This document shows positions 44,453 to 53,892 of a DNA stretch of 64,000 bases, piece by piece. The notes beneath the pieces are model-generated. The model saw only the letters and a list, made by a program, of their open reading frames with translations, was not told where the DNA came from and did no database searches. The DNA is from Burkholderiales bacterium. GTDB lineage: Bacteria; Pseudomonadota; Gammaproteobacteria; Burkholderiales; Casimicrobiaceae. Where the stretch lies: positions 1 through 64,000 of the forward strand of contig JANXNI010000096.1 in NCBI GenBank assembly GCA_025354165.1, in the 5' to 3' direction. Numbering within the stretch: position 1 is the stretch's first letter; each line of letters opens with the position of its first letter. The position numbers and the translations under genes are program-made.

Positions 44453-46099
44453 TCACTCAATCGCTGCCGCCGAATGCGCCTTCGCCCGCAACGCAAATTT
44501 CTGTATCTTCCCGGTTGACGTTTTCGGTAATTCGCCAAACACAATCTGCTTTGGCACTTTGAAACGTGCGAGTGCGGTTCGGCAAAAAACAATGATTTCG
44601 TCTGCGCTTGCGCTCTGGCCCGGCTTCAATTCAATGAAGGCGCACGGCACTTCGCCCCATTTCTCATCAGGCTGCGCGACGACTGCGGCGAACATCACCG
44701 CGGGATGTTTGTGCAGCACATCCTCAACCTCAATCGAGGAAATGTTCTCACCGCCGGAGATGATGATGTCCTTGCTGCGATCCTTGATTTTTATGTAGCC
44801 GTCGGGCTGCACGACGGCCAGATCGCCGGTATGAAACCAGCCACCAGCAAAAGCCTCCTGCGTCGCGGTGGTGTTCTTCAGATAGCCCTTCATCACCACG
44901 TTGCCGCGAAAGAAAATCTCGCCCATCGTTTCGCCGTCGGCGGGCACCTCCAGCATCGTCGCTGGATCGAGCACGCGCACGGCTTCCTGAAGGGGATAGG
45001 CCACGCCCTGACGACCGTTCATTCGCGCCCGCTCCTCGACCGACAGCGCTGCCCACGATGCTTGTTTGGCGCACACGGCGGCCGGGCCATAGGTTTCGGT
45101 GAGTCCGTACACGTGCGTCAGATCAATGCCCGCCGCTTCGCAACCCTCGATCACTGCGGCCGGTGGTGCGGCTCCGGCGATGAGCCCTGCTACGGTGTGC
45201 GTGATGCCGTCGCGCAGTGCGACCGGCGCGTTGATAAGCATGCTGTACACAATCGGCGCACCGCACATATGCGTCACGCGATGCTCGCGCACGAGCGGAA
45301 AAATTAGCGCTGGATCGACTCGCCGCAAGCAAACATTGGTGCCGGCAATCAATGCGATAGTCCACGGGAAACACCAGCCGTTGCAGTGAAACATCGGCAG
45401 TGTCCACAGGTACGTCGCATGGTGCGGCAAACTCCACGAGATTACGTTGCTCGCCGCGTTCAGATACGCGCCGCGATGATGAGTGACCACGCCCTTGGGA
45501 TTACCCGTCGTGCCTGAGGTGTAGTTGAGCGCAATGGCATCCCATTCGTCGTGCGGCAATTGCCATGCGTAGTTCGCGTCACCGCTTGCGAGAAACTCCT
45601 CGTAGTTGATGCTTCCGAGATGCTTGCCAACGGGCGCACTGGCATCCTCCACCTCGACGACGAAAGGCGCTGCGTCACCGAGCAGCGCAAGCGCCTTTTC
45701 GACGACAGCGGAGTATTCGCGATCCGTGAGCAACACTTTTGCCTCGCCATGTTGCAGCATGAAAGCAATGGCTTCGGCGTCGAGCCGTGTGTTCAGCGTG
45801 TTGAGCACAGCGCCGGACATGGGAATCCCAAAATGCACTTCAAACATCGCGGGCACATTGGGCAACATCACCGCCACGGTGTCGCCTCTGGCAACGCCAT
45901 GCGCTGCGAGCGCCGAAGCAAGGCGGCGGCTGCGCGAGTATGTTTCACGCCAGGTTTGCCGACGCTCGCCGTAGATCACGGCCAGTGCTTCGGGATACAC
46001 ATGCGCGGCGCGCTCAATGTATGACAGCGGCGAGAGTGCCACGAAATTCGCTGCGTTTTTTTCGAGGCCGATATCGTAGTGATTCGATGGGTGTTGCAT
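44453..46099 (-). CDS. AMP-forming acyl-CoA synthetase
   Basis: 548 residues from ATG 46099, supported by GGAGA 6 bp upstream; the longer frame reaches into repeat R5 and is rejected. Motifs: YTSGTTGNPKG (P-loop), YGLTETYGP, WFHTGDLAV and the catalytic Lys in PKTSTGKIQK. The overall pattern is closest to medium-chain/AlkK-like and dimethylsulfoniopropionate-type ligases, for which substrates are varied. It is not adjacent to other fatty-acid genes, so the substrate stays open. Confidence 0.9.
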   Translation of the reverse strand: MQHPSNHYDIGLEKNAANFVALSPLSYIERAAHVYPEALAVIYGERRQTWRETYSRSRRLASALAAHGVARGDTVAVMLPNVPAMFEVHFGIPMSGAVLNTLNTRLDAEAIAFMLQHGEAKVLLTDREYSAVVEKALALLGDAAPFVVEVEDASAPVGKHLGSINYEEFLASGDANYAWQLPHDEWDAIALNYTSGTTGNPKGVVTHHRGAYLNAASNVISWSLPHHATYLWTLPMFHCNGWCFPWTIALIAGTNVCLRRVDPALIFPLVREHRVTHMCGAPIVYSMLINAPVALRDGITHTVAGLIAGAAPPAAVIEGCEAAGIDLTHVYGLTETYGPAAVCAKQASWAALSVEERARMNGRQGVAYPLQEAVRVLDPATMLEVPADGETMGEIFFRGNVVMKGYLKNTTATQEAFAGGWFHTGDLAVVQPDGYIKIKDRSKDIIISGGENISSIEVEDVLHKHPAVMFAAVVAQPDEKWGEVPCAFIELKPGQSASADEIIVFCRTALARFKVPKQIVFGELPKTSTGKIQKFALRAKAHSAAAIE

Positions 46100-46192
46100 G
46101 GTTTCTCCTTGCGGCATATTTTTTTGCTGACGGGCAATGCTTGCTATGAGCGGTGTCTGAGCCATCCGCAAAAGCGGCGGCATAGTTGCCAA

Positions 46193-46312
46193 TCAGCTTT
46201 TTCGCAGAACCCATACTGAACATGGGCCAATCGATTATTAGAAGCTAAGTCGACATTTAGAATAATTTGATCCGAGCCCAATTGAAATGGTGCTTTCATG
46301 GAAAAGCTGATA
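46193..46312. repeat. 120-bp palindromic dispersed repeat, copy R5
   Basis: Starts ATCAGCTTTTT and ends AAAAGCTGAT, a perfect 10-bp terminal inverted repeat. It contains CATGGGCCA, CTAAGTCGACATTT (centre) and GAGCCC at positions shared by the family. It is the best-preserved copy together with R6. It lies between the divergent acyl-CoA synthetase and binding-protein genes, in a 413-bp spacer (46100-46512) where nothing else is recognisable. Confidence 0.92.
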
Positions 46313-46512
46313 ACCAGAAGCGCATTACCGATGATGATACCCACGACCTGAAACAACGATAACCGAGACGCGGATCCGCGCGTTGATGCGGGTCAAGGAG
46401 CGAGGTGTGTTGTGAGGCGAAATTCGACGGGCTCGCAATGCGCCAAGCGCCGTCGGACGCCGAAGCCCCATACGGTCTAGCATGCATTGCTCAATCAACG
46501 ATTTTCACTGTC

Positions 46513-48312
46513 ATGCCGCTCGCGATTTTCCGACTGCGTTCGTTACTACTCGTCACCACCTTCTTATTGCCGTGTGTCAACCCACAGGCTGCGGACGCCA
46601 ACAAAACCCTGCGCCTTTCGACTTCCACCGCCGAAACCAGCTACGACAACGCGTTTGCCTCCGATGAGGTGTCCCAGACAATCACCGAGCGCATTATCGA
46701 GCCGATGTTGGGGTACCACTACCTCGCGCGTCCGGCGAAACTGGTGCCGCGCACGCTGGAAGCTTTGCCGACGATCAGCGACAAGGGCGCGACGTTTCTC
46801 TGCAAAGTGCAAAAGGGAATCTACTTCGCCGACGACGCCGCGTTCAAGGGCGCGCCGCGCGAGCTGACGGCGGCGGACTACGCGTATTCACTCAAACGCC
46901 TGCTCGATCCGCAGGTGAAATCGCCGTGGCTCTTTCTCGTTGAAGGCAAGATCGTCGGTGGCGACGAAGCGCGCGCAGCGGCAACGAAGACCGGCAAGTT
47001 TGACTATGACACGCCGCTCGCAGGCCTTGAAGTCGTGGATCGCTACACGCTGCGCATCCGCCTCAAGGTCCCGGACTACAACTTCGCCTACATGCTCGCC
47101 ATGCCGAGCACGGGCGCAAGCGCGCGCGAAGTCGTGGACTCCTACGGACAAGACATCGGCAGTCATCCGGTCGGCACCGGTGCCTATCAGCTCTTGCGTA
47201 GCGAGTATCAGCGCGGCAGCAAAACGGTGCTCGTAGCCAATCCGTCTTACCGCAAGCAAACGTGGGACTGGACGTCCGACGCGCCGGAGGATCAGGCGCT
47301 GATCACGGCAATGCAGGGCAAACCGGTGCCCGCCGTTGGTCGCATTGAGGTTTACGCGATTGAGGAAGGTCAAGCGATGTGGCTCGCATTTTTGTCGGGT
47401 CAGCACGACTATCTGCCGATCCTGCCGGCATCAATGTCAAACGTCGCAAAAACTGACGGAAAACTCAAGCCGGAATACGCAAAACAGGGCCTTCGCATGT
47501 TCCCGCGTATGAAACCGAACGTCTGGTACACGATGTTCAACATGACCGATGCGACGATGGGCGGCTACTCGCTCGACAAGATCGCGCTGCGCCGCGCGAT
47601 CTCGTTCGGCTATCCGCTGGACGAACAGATTCGCATCGTGTTTCAGGGCGATGGCATTGCGGCAAAAGGCATCACGCCGCCAGGCGTCGTTGGTTACGAT
47701 GCGAAGCGCCCGCGCGCTCATCAATACGATCCCGAGATGGCACGCGCCCTGCTCGATCGCTTTGGCTACAAAGACCGCGACGGCGACGGCTACCGCGAGA
47801 TGCCCGATGGCTCACCGCTGACGATTCCGTACATTGCGCGCACGTCGGGCGTCGAGCGGCAGCTCGCAGAACTCTGGAAGAAATCGATGGACGCAATCGG
47901 CATTCGCATCGCCGTCGAAACGCAAAAAACGCCGGACATGCGTAAGGCGGCGCGCCTCGGTCAGGCCAAGATGACGCGCGAAGGCTGGAACGCCGACTAC
48001 CCCGACGCCGAGAACTTCTTCCAGATGCTGATCAGCGCCACGGCGCAAACAGGCGGCGAAAACTACGCGCGCTTCCAGCTCAAAGACATGGATCAGCGTT
48101 ATGCCAAAGTGCACGCCATGCCCGACGGCCCGGAACGCAACCGGCTGATTCTTGAAATGGAGGATATCGTCAAGTACTACGCCCCGTGGATCGCTCCGTG
48201 GCACGACGTGCAGTATTACGTCGAGCAGCCGTGGTTTATCGGCTACAAGCAACACCCGATTGAGCATGACATGTGGGAATACCTGGATCTTCAGGAGCGA
48301 TCACCGAAATAA
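46513..48312 (+). CDS. ABC-type extracellular solute-binding protein, family 5 (peptide-type)
   Basis: 599 residues from ATG 46513, giving a leader MPLAIFRLRSLLLVTTFLL cleaved near PQAADA. The SBP_bac_5 domain fills the rest, with KGIYFADDAAFKG, DYAYSLKRLLDP and VPRTLEALPTISDKG. It should deliver a peptide-like or other ligand to an ABC importer, but no permease or ATPase gene lies nearby, so it is orphaned in this window. Upstream ATGs in the same frame lack an RBS. Confidence 0.88.
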   Translation: MPLAIFRLRSLLLVTTFLLPCVNPQAADANKTLRLSTSTAETSYDNAFASDEVSQTITERIIEPMLGYHYLARPAKLVPRTLEALPTISDKGATFLCKVQKGIYFADDAAFKGAPRELTAADYAYSLKRLLDPQVKSPWLFLVEGKIVGGDEARAAATKTGKFDYDTPLAGLEVVDRYTLRIRLKVPDYNFAYMLAMPSTGASAREVVDSYGQDIGSHPVGTGAYQLLRSEYQRGSKTVLVANPSYRKQTWDWTSDAPEDQALITAMQGKPVPAVGRIEVYAIEEGQAMWLAFLSGQHDYLPILPASMSNVAKTDGKLKPEYAKQGLRMFPRMKPNVWYTMFNMTDATMGGYSLDKIALRRAISFGYPLDEQIRIVFQGDGIAAKGITPPGVVGYDAKRPRAHQYDPEMARALLDRFGYKDRDGDGYREMPDGSPLTIPYIARTSGVERQLAELWKKSMDAIGIRIAVETQKTPDMRKAARLGQAKMTREGWNADYPDAENFFQMLISATAQTGGENYARFQLKDMDQRYAKVHAMPDGPERNRLILEMEDIVKYYAPWIAPWHDVQYYVEQPWFIGYKQHPIEHDMWEYLDLQERSPK

Positions 48313-48535
48313 GATACGCCCCCAGCGCGACGCTGTCGCTATCCAGAACGCGCCTCCGTCCATACGGAACCGCAAATTTGTAGTAAGGGGATGATCATGC
48401 CGCACCGTCCTGGCTCGACAATTTATGTATTTCGGGTGGTCCGCAATTCGAACGACACCTACTGACGACCCCAAATAGCTGGACGGATCGGCGGTACGTC
48501 CGATAGATGCGACGACGAAGAACGACTTTGTGCGC

Positions 48536-49483
48536 TCAGTCCAGCATCGGTGGTGCCTCACGCAAACCCGCAGACGTCCCCGAAAACTGCGCCACTGCAA
48601 CACCACCCAATGTGAGCGCTGCACCGGCGATTTTGATCGTCGTGTAATGCTCGCCCGCGAACGCCCACGCGACGAGCCCGGCCACAGGCGGCATCAAGTA
48701 CATCAGCGGCGCGGTGCGTGCCACGCCGCGCACCGCGTTGATCCAGCCCCACAACAGCCAGCCCATGAACGCGGAAATAAGCACGCCGAAAACGATGCCC
48801 GCCCAAACGCCGGGAGGCACCTCCTTCCAATCAATGGCGAGCCCAGCGCTTGAGGCGAACAGCACGATGGGAACGCTGCCGATGAGCGTGGCGTAGGTCA
48901 TGGTGACGACAGTGCCGAGGCGCTCGATGACGGGCTTGGATGCGACGGTGTAATACGAGAAGAAGCTCGCAGCAATGAGCAAAAACAGATCGCCACCCGA
49001 GGCCGTCCAGTTGCCGGCAAGCAACTTGTCCGAGAGAAAAACGAGCACACCCGCGAATGCGATGGCCACTCCTATCAACTGCGCGCGCTTCAATGGCTCG
49101 ATACCCATCAATCGCAGAATCAGCAGCGTGAAAATCGGGCCGCACGCGAGGATCAGCGAGCTTGAAAACGCGGTCGACCAGTGAATCCCATAACAAACCA
49201 TGCCGACGTGCAACGTGTGCCCGACGATGCCCAGCCGCGCCAGCGCCCAAAAGTCGCTTCGGGATACGCGCGGCCAATGCGTGCCATAGCGATGCAGCAG
49301 CAAAACGACGGCGCAGGCGGGCATGATGAGGTAGCGCACAAACAAAAATCCGCCTGGTCCAGTGACGGTGTAGACGTATTTTTGTACAGTGAAATTAACG
49401 CCCCAGATCACGATCAGCGTGAGTGCAGCGGCGAGAGCGAGGGCGGAGCGCTTGGCTTTCGCTTCGCGTGATGGGTGCTGCAT
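48536..49483 (-). CDS. EamA/DMT superfamily transporter
   Basis: 315 residues with ten hydrophobic helices and two EamA repeats (about 15-145 and 160-300). The first helix has IWGVNFTVQKYV and the second repeat PLMYLMPPVAGLVAWAFAGE, the usual DMT signature. Likely exports a metabolite or amino acid. Convergent with the solute-binding protein gene across 223 bp that contain no gene. Confidence 0.88.
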   Translation of the reverse strand: MQHPSREAKAKRSALALAAALTLIVIWGVNFTVQKYVYTVTGPGGFLFVRYLIMPACAVVLLLHRYGTHWPRVSRSDFWALARLGIVGHTLHVGMVCYGIHWSTAFSSSLILACGPIFTLLILRLMGIEPLKRAQLIGVAIAFAGVLVFLSDKLLAGNWTASGGDLFLLIAASFFSYYTVASKPVIERLGTVVTMTYATLIGSVPIVLFASSAGLAIDWKEVPPGVWAGIVFGVLISAFMGWLLWGWINAVRGVARTAPLMYLMPPVAGLVAWAFAGEHYTTIKIAGAALTLGGVAVAQFSGTSAGLREAPPMLD

Positions 49484-49563
49484 GTTGGCGGAAATTTTAA
49501 GCGGCGACCACGCGCTCCGTGATTAGCGCCTCGCTTTTTCCGTACAACCGACCAAACAGCAGA

Positions 49564-50298
49564 CTAAGATGACGCCAACGGCGTCTGCATGTCCGCTTCG
49601 TAGCGCGCCCTGGTTTCCGCATTGGGCGGATAAAGTCCGGGCAGCGGCACACCAAGATCAACCTGGCGCATGATCCACGCTTCGAAGCGCTCTTGCTCCG
49701 GCGCGTGCGCGATGACGTCGTCGAGGAAGTCCGATGGAATCAGCACGGCGCCGTCATCGTCAACCACGATCACGTCGCCCGGAAACACGGCCACACCGCC
49801 GCAGGCAACCGGCTGCTGCCACGCGACGAATGTCAGGCCCGCCACCGATGGCGGCGACGCGACGCCGTTGCACCACACCGGCAACCCGGTGCCAAGCACG
49901 CCTGCGACGTCGCGTACCACGCCATCGGTGACGAGCGCGGCGACGCCGCGTTTGGCCATGCGAGCACACAAAATGTCGCCGAAAATCCCGGCATCAGTCA
50001 CGCCCATCGCGTCGACCACGGCAATGCAGCCCGAAGGCATGTCCTCAATCGCGGCACGCGTTGAAATCGGCGACCCCCACGACGCGGGCGTTGCCAAATC
50101 CTCACGCGCGGGGACGAAACGCAACGTGAATGCGCGCCCGACCAATCGCGGTTGGCCGGTGCGCAAGGGTTTAGTGCCGCGCAGCCACACGTTGCGCAAT
50201 CCTTTTTTCAGGAGGATCGTGGTGAGCGTGGCGGTGGTCACTTGCGAGAGGATCGCAACGACCTGGGGGTCGAGCTGCATGTTGATCGATTGCGTCAT
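49564..50298 (-). CDS. RraA-like / HMG aldolase family protein
   Basis: 244 residues. The RraA/4-hydroxy-4-methyl-2-oxoglutarate aldolase fold shows in VVDAMGVTDAGIFGDILCARMAKRG and the RGVAALVTDGVVRDVAGV segment (Arg/Asp for substrate and metal). It is longer than E. coli RraA (about 160), as in the aldolase-like 'ribonuclease activity regulator' group. The neighbouring TctC gene lies 138 bp upstream on the same strand, an arrangement often seen for carboxylate catabolism. A catabolic aldolase or decarboxylase role is more likely than RNase E control. Confidence 0.85.
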   Translation of the reverse strand: MTQSINMQLDPQVVAILSQVTTATLTTILLKKGLRNVWLRGTKPLRTGQPRLVGRAFTLRFVPAREDLATPASWGSPISTRAAIEDMPSGCIAVVDAMGVTDAGIFGDILCARMAKRGVAALVTDGVVRDVAGVLGTGLPVWCNGVASPPSVAGLTFVAWQQPVACGGVAVFPGDVIVVDDDGAVLIPSDFLDDVIAHAPEQERFEAWIMRQVDLGVPLPGLYPPNAETRARYEADMQTPLASS

Positions 50299-50404
50299 GG
50301 GCGTCGGAAGATTATTGATTTATGAGCAGCACGAATCGGTTTGGAGTGTGCATCAGATTGGCACTCGGATTGCGTTAATTCAATCGCCGACATCCGCGAA
50401 TTTG

Positions 50405-50428
50405 CCGGTGCCTGACATCAGACACCGG
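50405..50428. other. Hairpin between a TctC gene and the RraA-like gene
   Basis: CCGGTG-C-CTGA / TCAG-A-CACCGG forms a compact stem 8 bp downstream of the tctC stop (reading leftward). There is no T-run, so it may stabilise mRNA or attenuate rather than terminate. Confidence 0.5.
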
Positions 50429-50435
50429 TGATCGG

Positions 50436-51413
50436 TCAATCCGCTTTTGCGCCGGAATCTTTCACCACTTTGACCCACTTCGCGATTTCGCGATTTTGAT
50501 AGGCAGCGAGCTCGTCCGGCGTGCTGCCCACCGGGTCCAGGCCGCTGTCGGTAAGGCGTTTGGTGACCTCGGGGCTTTTGAGAATTTTGCGCACTTCTGC
50601 CTGCAATTTGTCGATGATCGGCTTCGGCGTGTGGGCCGGCGCAAACAGCGCGAACCAGCTCACCGCTTCAAACCCCGGCAAACCGGATTCGGCAATCGTC
50701 GGGATGTCCGGCGCAGCGGGCGAACGGGTGCTGCTGGTCACGCCCAAGGCGCGCAGCTTGCCGTCGCGTACGAGCGCGAGGCTCGACGGCATGTTGTCAA
50801 ACATCATGGTGACTCGTCCGCCGACCACGTCAGGAATCGCGGTCGCGCGCCCTTTATACGGGATGTGGATCATGTCGATTCCGGTCATCGTTTTGAACAG
50901 TTCGCCGGAGACGTGAATCGACGTGCCCGAGCCGCTGGAGGCAAAGGTCATCTTGCCCTCCTTCTTGCCAAGCGCGATGAAATCCTTCAAGTTTTTTGCC
51001 GGCACATCGTTGTTGATCACCAGCATGTTCGGCGTCGTCGCGAGCAGGGTAATCGGCGTGAAATCCTTGACCATGTCGTACGGCATTTTTGAATACAGCG
51101 CGCCGTTGATCGAGTGCGTGCCCACGGTACCGACGACAAGGGTGTAGCCGTCCGGCGGTGATTTGGCTACGAAGTCAGCGCCTAGATTTCCCCCCGCGCC
51201 TGGCTTGTTGTCCACGATCACCGGCTGGCCCCAGGCCGCTGTCAGCCGCTCGCCGAGAATTCGCGCCAAAATATCCGGCGCTCCTCCTGGAGTGAAGGTC
51301 ACTACGATTTTCATCGGCTTGTCGGGGAATGTGGCAGCGCCGGTTTGGGCGAACGCGTGGCCGCTAAGCGCAATCATCGCCGACACAACGAGCGATCTGA
51401 GATGGTGTTTCAT
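50436..51413 (-). CDS. Bug/TctC substrate-binding protein
   Basis: 325 residues from ATG 51413, set by AGGAGGA about 6 bp upstream, with a leader MKHHLRSLVVSAMIALSGHA cleaved near AFAQ. Hallmarks: IVVTFTPGGAPDILAR and DNKPGAGGNLGADFVAK. Binds a small carboxylate. Upstream of the RraA-like gene on the same strand, so both may act on the same acid; no tctAB nearby. Confidence 0.92.
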   Translation of the reverse strand: MKHHLRSLVVSAMIALSGHAFAQTGAATFPDKPMKIVVTFTPGGAPDILARILGERLTAAWGQPVIVDNKPGAGGNLGADFVAKSPPDGYTLVVGTVGTHSINGALYSKMPYDMVKDFTPITLLATTPNMLVINNDVPAKNLKDFIALGKKEGKMTFASSGSGTSIHVSGELFKTMTGIDMIHIPYKGRATAIPDVVGGRVTMMFDNMPSSLALVRDGKLRALGVTSSTRSPAAPDIPTIAESGLPGFEAVSWFALFAPAHTPKPIIDKLQAEVRKILKSPEVTKRLTDSGLDPVGSTPDELAAYQNREIAKWVKVVKDSGAKAD

Positions 51414-51530
51414 ACAAGTCCTCCTAAGGTGACGCGATAGTAGCCACGACGCAGCGCAACATGACCTTCGGCGTGTCACTTCGTCGGCGATTGAATGCGG
51501 TTTCGCCGCTCACTGCGAAGTTCCTAAACA

Positions 51531-51650
51531 ATCAGCTTTTGGCTGTAGCCCACGTTTCTTATGGGCTAGCTCTAACAATCTGCTAAAGTCGATTTGTGAA
51601 CTTTTGTGCGTGTAGCCCTTAATAAGTGGTCGTTTCACGCAAAAGCTGAG
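51531..51650. repeat. 120-bp palindromic dispersed repeat, copy R6
   Basis: Starts ATCAGCTTTT and ends AAAAGCTGAG. GGGCTA (positions 33-38) and its mirror TAGCCC (83-88) are both intact. CTAAAGTCGATTT is at the centre. It lies in the divergent spacer between tctC and the Mrr-like gene. Confidence 0.92.
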
Positions 51651-51947
51651 CGTTTCAACAGAAGTGCAAGTCGTGTTTTTTGCGCGTTCCAGATTGAGCG
51701 CCAAAAGCGGAGACTGAATGACGTCGTCGGTCGCGGACGAGATGTGCGATGGTGGCGTCTGGGCGCGGGTGGGGGTGGTGGAGGATTGCCGGACGAGTTC
51801 GCCATTGAAGCCAATGGCGATGCAGCGATCAGGGTCAATGAGATGACCGTTTTGCGACTTTGCGCTGACAATCGGCGAAATCTGTCGCACAATGGCGACT
51901 TGATCAGTTTTGTCCTACTTTGGACAGCCGCAGACTCCTAATTCCCG
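51651..51947. other. Spacer upstream of the Mrr-like gene
   Basis: 297 bp without a convincing gene. A plus-strand open frame (51606-51941) crosses it, but it begins inside repeat R6, has a Gly-run of low complexity and no RBS. A minus-strand frame is Pro/Arg-rich. I call neither. Confidence 0.4.
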
Positions 51948-52532
51948 ATGCCGAAGTTTTTGTCTTCAATCATTGATGCTCTGCGCAGCCTGCCGCTGTG
52001 GGCGGGCGGATTGTTGGTGTTTTTTCTCGGACTGATCATCTGGCTTTTGCGCCTGCGCACGCGGGATTTGCGCCGTGCGCGCGCGGTGTCGCCGAACTTG
52101 ATGATCGCGCCGCTGACGTCGTTGTCGCGACAACAGTTTGACATGCTGCTGACACAGGCGTTTCGTCAGCGCGGCTACGTGATCGGCGAGATCGCCACGG
52201 GCCAACGGTCGGCTCAGGGCACGGCCGATTTGGTATTGCGCAAGTCGGGCGAATATTTTCTGGTTCACAGCAAGGCCTGGCGCGTGGCTTTGGTTGAGGT
52301 CACTGCGGTTCGCGAACTTGATCATGCCATGCGCGCTCAGCGGGCGGCGGGCGGGTTCGTCGTCACCAGCGGCAGCTTCACGCGCGAGGCGATGGGTTTC
52401 GCCAGTGGTCGCAAGATTCAGCTAATTGACGGTCGAACATTGCGCGAAATGCTCAACGATACGGCGGGGATGCCGACCGGCGTGCCAAGCGTGGTTTCGC
52501 TGGGCCCGACCACGATGAGTAAACAGGCTTAG
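51948..52532 (+). CDS. Membrane-anchored Mrr_cat/restriction-endonuclease-like protein
   Basis: 194 residues. One N-terminal transmembrane helix (about 15-36) is followed by a basic stretch and a restriction endonuclease-like fold (about 60-165). The core shows LLTQAFRQRGYVIGEI, GTADLVLRKSGEYFLVHSKAW (D in ADLV, K in HSKAW as the D...(E/Q)xK pattern) and GGFVVTSGSF. The Glu/Gln usually before x-K is replaced by His. No methylase or specificity subunit is adjacent. A housekeeping membrane nuclease is more likely than restriction. Confidence 0.78.
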   Translation: MPKFLSSIIDALRSLPLWAGGLLVFFLGLIIWLLRLRTRDLRRARAVSPNLMIAPLTSLSRQQFDMLLTQAFRQRGYVIGEIATGQRSAQGTADLVLRKSGEYFLVHSKAWRVALVEVTAVRELDHAMRAQRAAGGFVVTSGSFTREAMGFASGRKIQLIDGRTLREMLNDTAGMPTGVPSVVSLGPTTMSKQA

Positions 52533-52561
52533 AAATCCCCGTGCGCGGCAATTCGCGCTGG

Positions 52562-52681
52562 TACAGCATTTTCTTGTAATGACGCCTGCACCGAGGCTAG
52601 ATGTGTAAAAGCCACTAAGTCGACACATCGTATTTATGGCCTTTCGCCCTTTATAAGCGGTGATTTCGTTGAAAAGCTGAT
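52562..52681. repeat. 120-bp palindromic dispersed repeat, copy R7
   Basis: Starts TACAGCATTTT and ends AAAAGCTGAT, with CACTAAGTCGACA at the centre and GAGGCTA in the left arm. Exactly 120 bp. It lies between two rightward genes, only about 30 bp after the Mrr-like stop. The remaining spacer to 52847 holds GGAAAG/TTTTCC and GCCTC/GAGGC dyads but no recognised promoter. Confidence 0.9.
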
Positions 52682-52847
52682 GGGCTGGCAAAACTCAAAC
52701 TATTCATATTTTTCGCGAGAATGCCCGCAGCGCAATTCGCGCCGGAAAGTATTTTCCGAAGGTTTAACCCCTTTCTCCCGGCTGCTTCGTTTCAATCATC
52801 ACCCGCCTCATTTCGAGGCAACGGATTGAAGCTTGAAGGAGCCCACC

Positions 52848-53762
52848 ATGTTGTTGCAAAAGTCGCTTTTCACCGCTGTGGTGGCCGCCACGGCCTTCGC
52901 CGCTACCGCGTCGATGGACGCCTCCGCCATTGGCCGTCTCGCCGACGTCACGGTCACCGACCGCAGCAGCGGGCAGACGCTGCCGGTTTACTTCGCCAAG
53001 GGCGAATACTGGGTCGCCGGAACGCCGGGCGCGAAGTATTCAGTGTCGGTGGCAAACGCCTCGGGCGCTCGCATTCTGGCGGTAATGTCGGTCGATGGCG
53101 TCAATGTGTTGAACGGTGAAACCGCTGGCATCGAGCAATCGGGCTATGTGTTCAACGCGTATCAGCGCTACGACGTAAACGGCTGGCGCAAAAGCAATTC
53201 CGAAGTGGCCGCGTTTGAATTTGTCGCTTCGCCGGCGTCGTACGCCGAGCGTACCGGTCGTCCGGCGAACGTCGGGGTGATCGGCGTGGCGTTGTTCAAA
53301 GAGCGCGTGTATCAGCCGCCGGTCAGCGTGACGCCGCCCTATCGGCCTTACTACGACAACCGCAAATCCGCCCCCTACGGAGCTAATGACGGGGCAGCAG
53401 ATTCGGCAGCGGCGACGGGTTCGGCGCAGAGTCGACCAGCACCGGCGGCACCAGCGTCAGCAGCAGCTGCTCAATCGCAAGCCGGTGAATATGGCGGATT
53501 GGCGAAGCGCGCTGAAGCAGCCCCGGAAATGCGCGAAAAGCTCGGCACAGGCCACGGTGAACGCGAATATTCGCAAGTGTCGAATACAGCGTTTAATCGC
53601 GCGCAGTCGAGCCCCAACGAAACGATCAGCATTCGCTATGACAGCCGCGAAAACCTCGTATCGATGGGGATCATTCAGCCGTACGACTCATGGGGAGTGA
53701 AACCCCGCCCGTTCCCGAATAGCCTCGGGTTTGTGCCGGATCCACCACGCTACTGGCGCTAG
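52848..53762 (+). CDS. Secreted protein of unknown function
   Basis: 304 residues from ATG 52848 (AAGGAG 6 bp upstream), with a leader MLLQKSLFTAVVAATAFAAT cleaved near ASAI. The N-terminal domain (about 30-160) is beta-rich (VTDRSSGQTLPVYFAKGEYW, FNAYQRYDVNGWRKS). A Pro/Ala-rich linker (about 170-215) and a charged C-terminal segment ending DPPRYWR follow. It precedes an ECF sigma and anti-sigma-like pair on the same strand, so it may be their target or a sensor partner. No family name recognised. Confidence 0.8.
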   Translation: MLLQKSLFTAVVAATAFAATASMDASAIGRLADVTVTDRSSGQTLPVYFAKGEYWVAGTPGAKYSVSVANASGARILAVMSVDGVNVLNGETAGIEQSGYVFNAYQRYDVNGWRKSNSEVAAFEFVASPASYAERTGRPANVGVIGVALFKERVYQPPVSVTPPYRPYYDNRKSAPYGANDGAADSAAATGSAQSRPAPAAPASAAAAQSQAGEYGGLAKRAEAAPEMREKLGTGHGEREYSQVSNTAFNRAQSSPNETISIRYDSRENLVSMGIIQPYDSWGVKPRPFPNSLGFVPDPPRYWR

Positions 53763-53807
53763 GTTGGTTTGATCGTGTTCCTTCGATCCCTTGGCAAGAA
53801 GGAGCCC

Positions 53808-53861
53808 GTAGGGCGGGCACTGTCCACCTTGTGAAGTAGCGGCGGGCAGTGCCCGCTCTGC
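53808..53861. repeat. GTAGGGTGGGCA-type inverted repeat, copy 2
   Basis: GTAGGGCGGGCACTG (53808-53822) is followed by GCGGGCAGTGCCCGC. It lies just before the ECF sigma gene and resembles the element at 34322. Confidence 0.65.
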
Positions 53862-53892
53862 GCATTGGGGGCCATGCGGCGATAATCGTTGC

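Noticed and set aside
51606-51941. 111-codon plus-strand frame upstream of the Mrr-like gene
   Set aside because: Starts inside repeat R6, contains a Gly-run and matches nothing I recognise; no RBS.
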